From positions 4,677,486-4,741,485 of the forward strand of contig JAESIW010000138.1 in assembly GCA_016802295.1 (NCBI GenBank): a stretch of 64,000 bases of DNA. Reading direction: 5' to 3'. The notes beneath the pieces were generated by a model. The model was not told the DNA's origin and made no database searches. It saw only the letters and a list, made by a program, of their open reading frames with translations. This stretch comes from Brachionus rotundiformis. Its lineage: Eukaryota > Rotifera > Eurotatoria > Ploima > Brachionidae. Shown piece by piece: positions 1 through 11,068 of this stretch; position 1 is the first letter of the stretch, and each line of letters begins with the position of its first letter. The position numbers and the translations under genes were made by a program.

Positions 1-226
1 CTTTAAAGTATTAAAAGACTATATTATTACATAAATCTAATTTTAACACAAATAAAATCGTTTAGAACATCTTATTTGAGTTTTTTTTTAAATTCTAGTT
101 CAATAATCGGATTTAAATTTAAACAAAAAAAAACTTAATTAAAATTTTGGGGATTAATATCGCTCAAATAAGACGATATCACTCAAATTTGTTTAATTTT
201 ATCTTTAGATTATTTCACTTTTGAAA

Positions 227-2663
227 ATGAAACTAGACTTGGCGAGTTCTAGCGACTTTCAGCTACTTAACTTTTCCTATGAGACATTTGCCAAGGTTAC
301 CAATGCAGATACCTTTGGCAAGGAAGCGGATCTCTCAAATGAGGTAACTTTTTCAGAATAGTTGATTGGCTCGAATCCTAACCGCTTTTAGCTAATAAAA
401 TTTGATAAACTGATAAAGTTAACCAACAGATGATTTTACTCAAACCCAAGGCGTCACCTTTTTTCATAATGTACGTCTCTATTAAATTTCTAATCACATT
501 TAGAAAAAAAAATTAAAATTTAATCTCTAAACTTTTCTCATTCTTTTATAATAATTTATTTTAAAAGATAACAAAACTTATCTAATTTTAAAAAATAATA
601 ATTTTTAAAATAAACATTTAAAATAAATAATCAATCGTGGGCACATTTTTATAGCAAGTGTCTAGCAAAAGTCTAAGCTGTTCACTATTCTTGGCAATTT
701 TACTCTATGGCTGGATCAATAGCTGTCTAGTAGACTAAATTATACCATCCGCAAGCTTGATCCACAATTTGGGCCTCTTAAATCCAGATTGGAACTATGC
801 TATCACTCTTTTGACATCCACATATTAGGTCAAGGTCTTTTTCCATTTTCGCTTAGGAGACAAACAATTTCCTAAAAACATCTTGAATATGTTCGCCAAT
901 TTCCCTAGTGTTTCCTCGATATGTTTGAGCCTCGACAACGCTTTAAAATGTCAAGATCGAGAATCGAGAAAATAGCGGCTCGAAATATCACTCTTTGAAT
1001 TTCTCTATTCACAAAAAGCTTAGTAGTCCTAATCATACAATCATCACTAGCGACACCTGTCACTGCTCTCATTCTATACCGCAAGTCCGATTAGGATCAA
1101 TCGTAAATATATATGGTAAATGGTAGAAAAAAAATTCATTTATTTTTTTTTATTTTTTAAAAAAAAATTTTTTAACACAAATGGTCTTAACTCACCAAAT
1201 CGAGTTTACAAATTGATCCAACTAAAATTCAAATCCTTGAAGAAATAACTTTTTTTTTTCTTGAAAATTAAGCTTTTAAAAAAATAATACTGATTTTCCA
1301 AATAATTTGTGTCCGCTTTATTATCTTAATAAATAAATAATAATAATCAAGAAATAAATTCATTTAACTTTAGATAAAAATGAATGGTCAAATAGATTAC
1401 CAGTCGAGTGACTATTCGAACAAATATTCGAACCAGGGCACTTTTTATTCTGGCTCTCACCAGCCAAATATCACAGTGCACCATCAGCAGTATCCACAAC
1501 AGCAGCAGTACAACTTTAACCAACAGTATACAAACTACTATCCATCTCAATATGACTACTCTTTCAGTCAAATGCAGAACCAGCAAATAAGCAGTGTACA
1601 AGCAACCAATTTGGCTCAGACTCCGTCAATAACACCTCCACCGTCGAATACGAACACGCCGACACCACTCTATTCGAACTCATCTCATTACCATCAACTT
1701 CTGGCGGACAAAAAGAACAAATCAATGAAAACAAGCCGCTGTCTGACCAATCTGCTGAGCAAAAAAGAGAACGAAGAGTTTCACAAGAACGATGATGAGG
1801 ATGATGAAGATGAGGATCTCAGCGATGAGGACGAAGATGATGAAGAGGACAGTCGCTTTGGTTCAATGTACAAAAATAAAAAGCAAAGTGACTTGGACAC
1901 CGAAAACGACTACGAAATAAAACATAATTGTCTTAGTGAACAGGGAGCCTACATGAATAGTCTTTTCAATTCACCATCTTCCTTGTCTTCACAATCGGCC
2001 AAAAGCAAAAAAATGAAAAAACAAGACAGCATGGTGGTGACCAAAATGGAGCGAAATGATGTGAATGAAATGAATTTGGCTCACTATGGACAAGAAAATC
2101 AGAGCTCATCGCAACAGCAGCACATAAACAACATGATAAATAGCTACAATCTAGCTGGCATTATGAACGATTATGATCTAGTCAATTTGCCACTTAGGGA
2201 ATTGAATAAGCGATTGAGATTTTTGCCCAAACAAATGGCCTACAATATGAAAAAAAGAAGACGCACACTTAAGAATAGAAAGTATGCGCAGAATTGTCGA
2301 TCCAAGCGTTTGGAGCAAAAAAGTGAAATGGAAATTCAAAATAGCCAGCTAAAAATTGAACTGCAGCGACTGAACAAGCTTACAGAAAAACTGCAGCAAG
2401 AAAATAGCTATCTACGGTCTTATTTAAACTCAAACAGTGGCAAAAGTTTAGATGAAATATTGGATAGCAAGAACCAACCGATCTCATCCATATGTCAAAG
2501 CGATTCAAATAGTTGTGGTCTGCCGTCGTCCAGTACACCGCTGACCCCAACTACACCGACCAATTGTAATCAGTTGACCCAGTTGTTATCGTTGCCTCCT
2601 GCTCATTACAATGGTCTGCATTCTCATCAAACCAGCTTTAGCAATATTCAAATAACCAAATAA
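227..2663 (+). CDS. Maf-family bZIP transcription factor, two exons
   Basis: Sequence-specific nuclear DNA-binding protein. The main exon (1374-2663) encodes an extended homology region beginning L-V-N-L-P-L-R-E-L-N (about residues 267-290 counted from Met1380). It is followed by a basic region KRRRTLKNRKYAQNCRSKR, with the Maf-type tyrosine and the N-x7-C arrangement, and then a leucine zipper (about 316-350). The N-terminal half is Gln/Asn/Ser-rich with an acidic run at 136-157. An upstream ORF at 227-343 (39 codons from ATG) ends in GAG|gtaact and joins in phase 0 to the acceptor at 1371-1373. It carries S-D-F-Q-L-L-N-F, which resembles the N-terminal D-F-D-L-M-K-F motif of large Mafs, so I include it as exon 1. 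If it is wrong, the protein starts at 1380 (427 residues). The intron would be 1030 bp, far longer than others here. The domain call is firm; exon 1 is about 0.6. Confidence 0.9.
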
Positions 2664-2902
2664 TAGCATTTAGAGCAAAAATATTTTTTTGTTTTTTTTT
2701 TTCTTTCCTTTTTTCAAATTTTTTAAAACAGTGCTTTATTTTGTCTGACATCCGTTTTTTTGCAATGACAGATCAAAAGGCTCAAACAATGGTACATTTG
2801 GCCGGGAATTAGAATTTGTAATGTCCAAGTTTACATTTTAAGAACTATGATTGATTTTTTGATAATTTATTATATGTTATTATTTAAATTGGATTTTTCT
2901 TT

Positions 2903-2908
2903 AATAAA
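2903..2908 (+). terminator. Polyadenylation signal of the Maf gene
   Basis: AATAAA lies 240 bases after the Maf stop codon and is followed within about 15 bases by an A-rich run. It is the first canonical hexamer downstream on this strand. Confidence 0.5.
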
Positions 2909-4179
2909 AGTTATTCTAATTTAAAAAAAAAAAGATGCTTTCACTTTGGTTTAAACATTTGGTCAAGCTGTTATTTTGTATAAGTGCGCTTTGTTTGGCC
3001 GGTGGTATTGAGCATATCTGTAAGAAAAAAATAATTAGTAAACTAGAAGATGCTAGCCACTAAACATGGTATTAAAGTTAGATCAGCGCAGAAAAATCCT
3101 CTTGAAAGCAATGCTTTTTTGGTTAAGATAATTTTGTCTAAACTAACAATCGGAAAGTGGCTATATCTAATCTCACTTTATCATAACGAGACTCAAATTC
3201 AAGTTGATCTTTGGACTTGGAAAAAAGATTCATATTAAAATTCATATTAATTCTTGTCTTTTTATTAGCTTGGCTAAAAATATAATAAAATTAAAAGTAT
3301 ATGCAGTTACTTTCTTGTTTTCAAAAATAGATCTTAGAAAAATTCGAAAATTAAATCTTTATCATAGATAAAAATCTATCTTAAATTTTTTAAGATTTAA
3401 TTTTACCATGAGAACTATACTATTATAATTGATCAAACTAGATTAAATTCAAATTAGAATTTATCAAAATTAAATTAGAATTTAATATCTAGCAATATTT
3501 AGAAATGAATTTAGAACACTCATTGAAAATATTTTTTATTTTTCTATAAGCAATATATTTAATAATTTTTCATCAGAACGTTTATTTGTTTACTCTAAGT
3601 TTTATTAAGGTGTAATTGTAATTCAAAACAGTATTTTTATTTTAGCATAAGGCTAACGATGACAAGTAATTTAGGCATTGATATTTTTCTTTTCTAGCTT
3701 AACGTGTACATAATTAAATAATCCTAAATAATATAATGTAATCTTTTATTGCTAAACTTTTAAACAAATTTCACATTGAGGTAAGTTTGACTTATACTTT
3801 ATTTATCCAGGTAGAGTGCTAATTTTGAAGAATGAAAACCTTTAATAATGTATATATTATTTTAAAAGCATATAGATTGATTTAAGAAGTCTTAACAAAA
3901 GCTATTTTTAGACAGATTTAAATTATTAAGTGCTGTAAGATTGCTATTTCAGCTAAAGAACGCATTTAAAAAGCTTGATTTTTCCGCGTTTTACCAAAGG
4001 TGTTAGATTATTAATCAAATTTAGGATTAAAAAAATTTTATTCATAATCAATAAAAGAAAAAAAATGTTAGTCAAATAGTCAAAATTAAACAAAAGCTAT
4101 TTTATAAAAATGAAAAAAAACTTTTAAATAAAATTAAAAATTAGATTAAACACATTTAATTAAGGGTGTCAAGGATATA
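2909..4179. other. Intergenic, AT-rich
   Basis: No convincing gene. A 42-codon ORF at 2935-3063 begins with a signal-peptide-like stretch (MLSLWFKHLVKLLFCISALC). A 62-codon ORF at 3050-3238 follows in another frame. I could not join them by a GT-AG intron without meeting a stop, so neither is annotated as a gene. Confidence 0.4.
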
Positions 4180-4563
4180 TTAATTTATTTCGCACACTGA
4201 TTTGGATTTAGATACTTTAAAGGTAAACGTAACTCGAGAGGTTTTTAATTCTATTCTTTTTGGCTTAGCACTCGTTTCTGCTCTTGATTTGCTTCGAATA
4301 TAGTTTTTTACACCAAGGGTAGCAACTGCTGCTTTATTTGCATTATCTGATTTATCACTTAAAGATTTTTATAAAAATTAACTATCCAAGTAATGGCCTG
4401 TATTCTGCTTGAACCGTGAACAAATTGATAAATCAAGCGTGGACATAACCAAGTATTTGTTTTTACTCAATTAAAATAAGATAAATTTTTAATCAAAATT
4501 TAATCCTTTACTTGTCCTTCAGTTTTAACAAAGCATTTTTGAGCATAAATAAGCGCCACCTTG
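4180..4563 (-). pseudogene. Coding-like remnants of an unrecognised gene
   Basis: The reverse strand carries three stretches with coding-like composition that do not join into one frame. One ends at 4180 (58 codons after an acceptor-like site at 4358, rich in Lys and Ser, containing KNYIRSKSRAETSAKPKR). One is 22 codons, from ATG at 4446 to a stop at 4378. The third, near 4510-4563, reads IVAKVALIYAQKCFVKTEGQ and ends at a donor-like GTAAAG. A 25-base gap between the first two is too short for an intron. Either a decayed gene or a real gene whose splicing I cannot resolve. Family not recognised. Confidence 0.25.
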
Positions 4564-4849
4564 GCCACAATTTAAGCTTATGGTGTATTTATTAATAAAC
4601 AAACAAAATTTTGAAAAAAAATTTATTTGGTTTTTACAAAAAAAATTTAACAAGTGTCGATAAAAATAAAAATTCAGAGCATATAGGTTAACATGACTAG
4701 ATAGTTAAGTGTCGGGTAGTTAGACAATTAGATAAAATTAAACAAACAATTTACTCTGAATTTTTATTCTAAAATACAAATAAAAATAGTGGGAAAAAAA
4801 TTGAATAAAGTGAACGATTGATTAGATTTCATCAACTATTTAGGATTTG

Positions 4850-6280
4850 TTATAAATACCTATGTTGTCCAAGAGGAAGGTTTATGCGTTTACCGGACAC
4901 AATTGGCGGCAAAGTGGTCGCACCGGATATCGCCGATGAATTAGTGACACTTAGATCAATGTCCAGGCTTTTTGTATCAGCTTTTGGCGAGTTATGCGTG
5001 TACATGGCATAATTGGAGTTTGTATTTACTGCAAGTGGCTTGTTCATTGCAGGCGAATGATTAGGCTTTTTTTGTTTGTAAGGATTCACTTTGCTATAAG
5101 GCTGGTTTATATCACTGAAGTCACTATCTAGATAAAATTTATGCTTGTCTAAGATTTCATTTGTGCTCAATGGCTGATTATTTACACTAAACGAAGAAAC
5201 TTTTAAAAGCTTGGAACTAATATTATTCAGACTATGGTTATTATTGGTCAAGTTGCCACCATTTTTCAACAAAGTATCCGAGTCAGATTTGTGAAATGTG
5301 AACTTGCTTGACAAAAAATCATCATCGGAGTCGAGTTTGTCAACTTCATCTAAGGAAACAAGTTGTTTTGATTTGTTTGGTTGTAGATTGTTTAAGTGTT
5401 CCTGGGCTAATTTTGAACTAAGGCTTTTGTAATCAAGGCGAAAATTTTTTTGGTTCCGAACCCGATCTAGCTCATCACTTCTCAGCTGAAGTTGTGAATA
5501 AAAATTGTTCTCGTTGGATGCAGAAAATGGCAAAGAAGCGGGCTTTATTGACAAGCATCGTTTGTTGCTGGCTGCGGAACTTGATCTACGAGAAGGATCA
5601 AACTGGTTCGTGGCTATTCTATTGAGCTCTTTCATGAGTTTATTTGAGGCGTAATGATTATTTAGAGTATTCAAATTGGCCGGGTTCATATTTGAAGAAT
5701 TTACCGGGGGTTTTTGCTGAACCAATTTTTGTCTTAATGATGGAATAAAAAATCCTAATTCTGGATCAAACTCAAGATCATATTTTTTATTTTTGATTTT
5801 AATTTTGATTGCTTGAATGTAATTTTTGAATGAAGGATAGGCATGAGTTGCTTGCCAGTCATTGAGGCCATCTTGCCAATCTCCACATTCTATATTTCTG
5901 TTCTTACTTTTTGCCAAAGTTGATTTGGAATTAACTTGATTAGGATTGGTATCCATGACAAAATTATCATTGTAAAAATAATCATCTAAAATTTCTTTTG
6001 ATTTTTGCTCATCCAAATCGTTCAAGCAGTTATATATTTCTCTAACATCTATGTTGGATTTACAACCATATGAGTCGGCATTTTCTTCAATACTATCTCT
6101 TTCATCGATTGAAGAATCCGTAGATGTGCTAATGACTACATTTTTTTTGCTAAAATTTTCTTTTTTATTATTCGGATAAATTTTTTCCGGTATTGTATTA
6201 CGAATTTTGATTATTTTAGAAATCAAAGACGAATCGGCTATCTTAGGAGATGGTATGGCTTCAATAGTTGATGTTAGCAT
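4850..6280 (-). CDS. Unrecognised Ser/Asn-rich protein, 476 residues
   Basis: A single uninterrupted frame of 476 codons, long enough in this AT-rich DNA to be real. The protein is hydrophilic with many Ser, Asn, Lys and Asp residues, and I see no signal peptide or membrane segment. The most structured-looking part is about residues 133-190 (G-D-W-Q-D-G-L-N-D-W-Q, then a Lys-rich segment and D-P-E-L-G-F-F-I-P-S-L-R). The rest looks disordered. The start is the first Met after an upstream stop. No family recognised and no function proposed. Confidence 0.75.
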   Translation of the reverse strand: MLTSTIEAIPSPKIADSSLISKIIKIRNTIPEKIYPNNKKENFSKKNVVISTSTDSSIDERDSIEENADSYGCKSNIDVREIYNCLNDLDEQKSKEILDDYFYNDNFVMDTNPNQVNSKSTLAKSKNRNIECGDWQDGLNDWQATHAYPSFKNYIQAIKIKIKNKKYDLEFDPELGFFIPSLRQKLVQQKPPVNSSNMNPANLNTLNNHYASNKLMKELNRIATNQFDPSRRSSSAASNKRCLSIKPASLPFSASNENNFYSQLQLRSDELDRVRNQKNFRLDYKSLSSKLAQEHLNNLQPNKSKQLVSLDEVDKLDSDDDFLSSKFTFHKSDSDTLLKNGGNLTNNNHSLNNISSKLLKVSSFSVNNQPLSTNEILDKHKFYLDSDFSDINQPYSKVNPYKQKKPNHSPAMNKPLAVNTNSNYAMYTHNSPKADTKSLDIDLSVTNSSAISGATTLPPIVSGKRINLPLGQHRYL

Positions 6281-7065
6281 AGTTCATTATCTAGAAAAGC
6301 AATTTTATTAGCTTCAAGATAAATTAGATTTAAATTTATAAAACAATTCTAATAATTTTTTAATTCTAAATTTTTTCCGAAATTTATTTTGACTTTATTT
6401 TTATGAAAATAATTTCCCGATAACAAATAAAAATAAATCTATGCCTAATTTCAAATCCAATTAAGATAACGATTAGATAATCAAAAAGCTAATTTCTAGA
6501 AATAAATGAGCGCTCAAATTTAGCCAAAAAATTGAAAATATTCACCAATTCTTTTTAGGAATAAATTAATGAATGTTGCTATTTATTCTAATTAAACAAA
6601 TTTTTAAATGTATTATTTAATTTCTTATGTCTAATAATTCAAACTCTCCTTTGGAAGCTATTTACTAAAAAAATTCAAATATTCTTAACTGATAAAGACC
6701 AATTGACCTATTCATCTTATGTTCAGAGACAGATTTTATTAATTCAAAGCAAAAAAAACTACGAGTTGCTTTGGAAACCATGATAATTTGACTTTAACTT
6801 TAATTTCGCAGGTTTTTATCCATTACTTTTTAATTTCAAGCTAAATACAAGTTTTTAAACAAAAAAAAAGCATTTAATAAAAATCGAAATTTAAAAAATT
6901 CAAAAAAACCGTAAAACAATATAAATTATTTAAATAATAATATTTTGAAACAAGTCTTTCGAAAAGCCTCAAGCAATTAGATAGTTTTGTTTTAGTAATA
7001 CTTATCCAAACCTCAAGTTATGTAATTCAACTTAAACTAAAGAAATTGTTCCCTCTCAATGTAAG
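6281..7065. other. Intergenic, AT-rich
   Basis: Stop codons are dense in all frames on both strands. I see no gene, repeat array or RNA apart from the tRNA that follows. Confidence 0.5.
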
Positions 7066-7085
7066 GTCTCTATGGCGCAATCGGC

Positions 7086-7122
<37 letters not shown>

Positions 7123-7139
7123 GAATCCACCTAGGGACG
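7066..7139 (+). tRNA. tRNA-Asn (anticodon GTT)
   Basis: A complete cloverleaf. The acceptor arm GTCTCTA pairs with TAGGGAC (one T-G pair) and G is the discriminator base. The anticodon stem TTCGG/CCGAA (7093-7097/7105-7109) encloses loop CTGTTAA with anticodon GTT at 7100-7102. The T arm holds the B box GGTTCGAATCC. There is no intron and CCA is not encoded, as expected for a eukaryotic nuclear tRNA. Confidence 0.98.
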
Positions 7140-7142
7140 ATG

Positions 7143-7147
7143 TTTTT
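7143..7147 (+). terminator. RNA polymerase III terminator
   Basis: A run of five T residues begins four bases after the tRNA-Asn, the usual Pol III stop. Confidence 0.85.
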
Positions 7148-7731
7148 CTCTCTTAAATTTACCAAAAACTAAAATCTCTCTCTAAAACTCTAAAATTCTA
7201 CATATTTATTGAATCATTTACGAATGTGCCAAGTGTCTAAAAAAATTTTTTAATTTAACAAATAGGTAATGTATAAGAAAGTTGGAAACAATTTCTTGAT
7301 CCAAATTAAACAAATTTAAGATCCAACAGCGAGTATTTCAAAAGGCTCAAATTTTTTTAAAAACTAATCATAACAATAAGAGCTAAACAAAACATTTTAC
7401 ACGCAAATCTACCTAACGACTTGAAGGTCTGTGTATAAAATGTTTATTTTAATAATTAACATGCAAAAACTTTTAACCATGTTTAAATTTAAAACTGGGA
7501 AATATTATTACGAACTAATTTTTTTGTCATTTTGTCTCATTAGTTTAATAAATTAAGAAAAAAATTGAACGAATAGGTTAAAATAATGCAAAAATAAAAT
7601 ATTAAAATTTTTTTTTAAATGAAAAATATTTAATAGGCGTTTCTATGGCAGCTAAATAATCTCGATGTATCTCAAATAAAAGGAAGCCAAAATTGAACAA
7701 ATTAAAAAATTTTCCTTAAAATTAAGTTTTA
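7148..7731. other. Intergenic, AT-rich
   Basis: Nothing supported on either strand; probably the 3' flank of the minus-strand gene that ends at 7732. Confidence 0.5.
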
Positions 7732-8367
7732 TTAAACAATTCTCGTAACTAAAGCTAAAGAGATCATTAAATAAAGTAAAAAACATGAGGCCTGATGAAT
7801 AAAGCAATTGTTACATTCATCAGTCTGGCAAACACTCAAACAACCATTGAAAACATTCCATAAGGTTTTGAAATTATCAAACTTGCTGGTAAAGTTAATA
7901 CCATGAAAATTTTCCAAAGAAATTAATCCACAATGGCTGACTTGCACAATGTTTTGGTCCTTGCTAGAATCTGTATCAGTAACGCATGTTCTAATAAAAA
8001 AACTGAATCCGTGGCCTTGAAAAACAATTTTAATTTGAAATTTTTAAGAAAGTTTATATGTTTTAACCTTCGGCATTAAGTTTTAAACAGTGTGTAGCTC
8101 TGTAATAGCCATGACGATAAGGAAGAGTTGTAAGGCAATTCACTTTTAGGGAAATATTTTCAGAACGATAGAATGGATCTTCACATTCACGATTATCATG
8201 ATTATAAGAAACACATTCAAAACAGTCTATTGCGTCTTTGTTTAAATAGTTAATATTTTATAATTTTTATACATTCATTTACCTGAATATTCTAAAAAAT
8301 GTAAAAAAAGAATCAGTCCGTTTAAAGAAAATATGTAATCCAACTTAAACAACTTATTAGAATACAT
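7732..8367 (-). CDS. Quiver/sleepless-type Ly6 (three-finger) GPI-anchored protein, three exons
   Basis: Exons 8367-8283, 8235-8068 and 8015-7732 join with phase-1 borders and introns of 47 and 52 bp to give 178 residues. A hydrophobic N-terminal signal segment (about 11-25) precedes C-F-E-C. The C-x-D-P-F element typical of the Drosophila Quiver/Sleepless family follows. Further paired cysteines lead to a terminal C-x-T-D-x-C-N motif of the Ly6/uPAR fold, and a C-terminal hydrophobic tail suggests a GPI signal. In the family, such proteins sit on the cell surface and modulate potassium channels and nicotinic receptors; that role here is inferred. The region between finger 2 and the final motif is longer than I expect. 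The family call rests on cysteine spacing plus the DPF element. Confidence 0.82.
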
Positions 8368-9764
8368 TTATTATCTAAATAAGCACCTTTTTCCTCAAAT
8401 CTTTTCCAAATTTGATTGAAATTAATTTTAAGGATATCTAGTATCATAAATCTTTTCCAGATTAGCTCTGATAAACTTGTTTTTTTCTAAAATTCTTGAT
8501 AAACGATATACTTTAAATTGATATTTATGATGAGAAGTTATATTGCATTTGTTTATATTGGAAGATTTAAATGTTGTTATAATCTCAGCTTTCCTATAAT
8601 CAATCATGATGATTTATATCAAAATTAAATAAAATACCATGATAAAATTATGTTCGATAAAGATTAAGGCTTATTTAGCCACTTAATTTTAAAGTTTTTC
8701 TTTACATTGATTAGAAAATTAAAAATTTAAAAAATACTTGAATACACAAATAATTAATTTGCCAAATTAACAGGAATTAATATTTAAATTATATGAGAAG
8801 AATTCTTTATGAAAAGTATTTTTGTTTGTAATTATCTTGTATTTTAGTCTTTTAAATTCGTGTATGAGATAAATTGAATAAAAAAAAGTTATTTGATTAG
8901 AAAAATTATTCAAGATACGGTTAATTTTAGCTAAAAATTACATCATTTATTTATTTCATTTCTTTTAGTGCCAATTCTGCCGATATTGTAAAAAAATAAA
9001 ATGTAAAAGAAAGCTAGAATACAAACAAATAATATATTTTGATGAAATGAAATAAATTACATTATTTATGACAAATAGTAGCATAATATTAGAATATTCG
9101 ACTGAAAGGAAGGACTTAGCTCCATTCCAAACTGCCAGAGAATAAACCAAACTATATTTTAATTTTGATTTAATTAAATAATAAAAAAATTGTCAATTAT
9201 TGTTAAAAAATTCATTTATGTGGTTTATTTGTTTCAATTGTTTAAGATTTATAGCATATTGAATGCTTAGGCTGATTTTTACTTTCCACCAACTGAAATA
9301 TTCATGCTTTTTTGGTCAAAATCATAAGATAAGGAAATATCATATAAGTGTATGCTAATTATAATTTTTTTGAGTAATCTAAATGTATTTATTTCAAATC
9401 ACATAGAAGACATAGGCTTATCTCCTAGTTATATACATTTGGTATTTTATCTATTCATTTCTAACTTTATTTAAAGGTATTTCTTTACTTGAATAAATTG
9501 ATGTAGAAAATATTTTAATTAAATTTTTTGAAATTTTTATTAAATAGTTCCATTTTTAAAATTATAATTAGTAAAATTAAAAATTGATTAATAGCCATTT
9601 ACCTGGCTCCAGCGCTACAAAATTTTTATGTAAAAAAACACACATCAAAATGTTGTTTTAATGCTTGATTAATAAAATTAATTAAAATGTGTTTTTCACT
9701 ATCAAAAAAAAAGAGCAACTTTCTATATTTAAATACAAATTATTTTGTTTTTTTTTTTATAAAA
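8368..9764. other. Intergenic between divergent genes
   Basis: Presumed promoter region of the quiver-like gene (-) and the calcium-sensor gene (+). A slightly GC-richer patch near 9090-9150 has a short open frame on the minus strand, but no start context or splice partners, and I do not call it. Confidence 0.4.
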
Positions 9765-10334
9765 ATGGGAGGAAAAAATTCGAAAAAGAATACTGAATTA
9801 AAAGAAAAAGAAATTAAGCTTTTAATTCAAAAGACCGGCTTATCAAGACAAGAAATAATAGATTGGCATGCTCAATTCATTCAAAGTCACCCAGATGGAT
9901 TGATAGATATTGCCGAGTTTACAGCTTTATACCGTGAATTTTACCAGTATGGCAATCCAGACAAATATGCTAATTTTGCCTTCGAAGCTTTTGATAAAGA
10001 TAATAGTGGGAAAATATCATTTTCTGAATTTCTAATCGCCACTGCATTTTCAATTAACGCCTCGCAAGCTGATGATGCAGATAAAAGCTTAGAATTTGCT
10101 TTTGATATCTATGATGTAGATGATAATGGCCGAGTCAACAGAGACGAGGTAGAAAAATTATTAAGCTCTGTTTATCAGCTTGAAACAGGAAATGGTAACT
10201 ACGATTTCCAAAATATCATTGAAGATCTATTTAGAAATTATGACACGGACGCAACTGGTTATTTGAACAAGAAAGAGTTCATTGATGCTCTCCTTAATGA
10301 TCCATATGTTAGAGAGTATTTGTTGATAAATTAG
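9765..10334 (+). CDS. Neuronal calcium sensor-type EF-hand protein
   Basis: Calcium-regulated signalling adaptor, 189 residues, intronless. The start at 9765 gives M-G-G-K-N-S, an N-myristoylation motif; the upstream in-frame ATG at 9687 would bury it, so I reject that start. EF1 (about 43-52) is degenerate, as in the NCS family. EF2 (77-88, DKDNSGKISFSE), EF3 (117-128, DVDDNGRVNRDE) and EF4 (160-171, DTDATGYLNKKE) keep the loop ligands. Length and layout match neurocalcin/hippocalcin/NCS-1 relatives, though the sequence is divergent. Expected to associate with membranes through the myristoyl group. Confidence 0.9.
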   Translation: MGGKNSKKNTELKEKEIKLLIQKTGLSRQEIIDWHAQFIQSHPDGLIDIAEFTALYREFYQYGNPDKYANFAFEAFDKDNSGKISFSEFLIATAFSINASQADDADKSLEFAFDIYDVDDNGRVNRDEVEKLLSSVYQLETGNGNYDFQNIIEDLFRNYDTDATGYLNKKEFIDALLNDPYVREYLLIN

Positions 10335-10623
10335 AAATTTTGATATTTAATTTTTTCAAATAAATTACTTAAATTTTTTTATCATTTAACTTGAGATATA
10401 AATAATAACCGAAAAGATGAATAAAATAAACAAATCGAAAGTATTCAAATTTAAGCTGTTTGACCGAATACAAAATTAAATTGTTATAAAAATTAGAATT
10501 TCTTGACAAATTTTGAAATTTTGCAATTATTTTATTCAATTAGGTTTTGATGACTATTTATAATTCCATATAAAATTAGCAAAAAATATCAAATTAATCT
10601 GAATGATAATAAAAAGTGATAAG

Positions 10624-11068
10624 ATGTTTTCAAAACAAGAATTGTACGATTCTAATCTGAATCAAATTCGTAATAATTTTATTTATTTAAATTTTATTGC
10701 TGTTTAATTTTTTAAAATACTGGACTAATATGTTGAGACACTATAAAAAATTAAACATCATCACAGTCTGAATATTATAAATTTTATTTTTAAAAATTTC
10801 AAGATCCTGTCGTTCCTTTTAATAGTTTATATCCAAATAATATCGATGTAATGGTTCAGCCGATTCCTATTGAAGTACCTCTCTGCACAACAAATTGTTT
10901 ATGCAGCGAAAAGTCTGAAGGTTTATTTTATTCTAAATTTGTTAATGAAAAAATTTTTGATTTTTTCAAGATTTAGCCTTCGCAAATATAATCATGTTGT
11001 TCACTGTAATATTTTGTTTGATCATTTGTATAACTCTATTTATATTAATTAAAAACAATAAAATTTGA
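10624..11068 (+). CDS. Small single-pass membrane protein, 86 residues, three exons
   Basis: Exons 10624-10669, 10804-10920 and 10971-11068 join in phase (1 and 1), with introns of 134 and 50 bp. The protein has a Pro-rich middle and a compact cysteine cluster (C-T-T-N-C-L-C). One hydrophobic segment near the C terminus (about residues 60-81) is followed by a basic tail K-N-N-K-I. An in-frame stop precedes the ATG, and AATAAA overlaps the 3' end of the frame (about 11057). With no N-terminal signal, it may be tail-anchored. I do not recognise the family. The support is the open frame, clean splice sites and coding-like composition. Confidence 0.6.

Noticed and set aside
3050..3238. 62-codon plus-strand ORF after a signal-like ORF at 2935
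   Set aside because: No GT-AG intron joins the two without a stop, and no domain or conserved feature is visible.
8965..9150. Minus-strand ORF of 61 codons with a GC-richer end
   Set aside because: No splice partners or recognised motif; its hydrophobic part is AT-driven.
9687..9764. Upstream in-frame ATG for the calcium sensor
   Set aside because: It would add 26 AT-driven residues and hide the M-G-G-K-N-S myristoylation start, so Met9765 is preferred.
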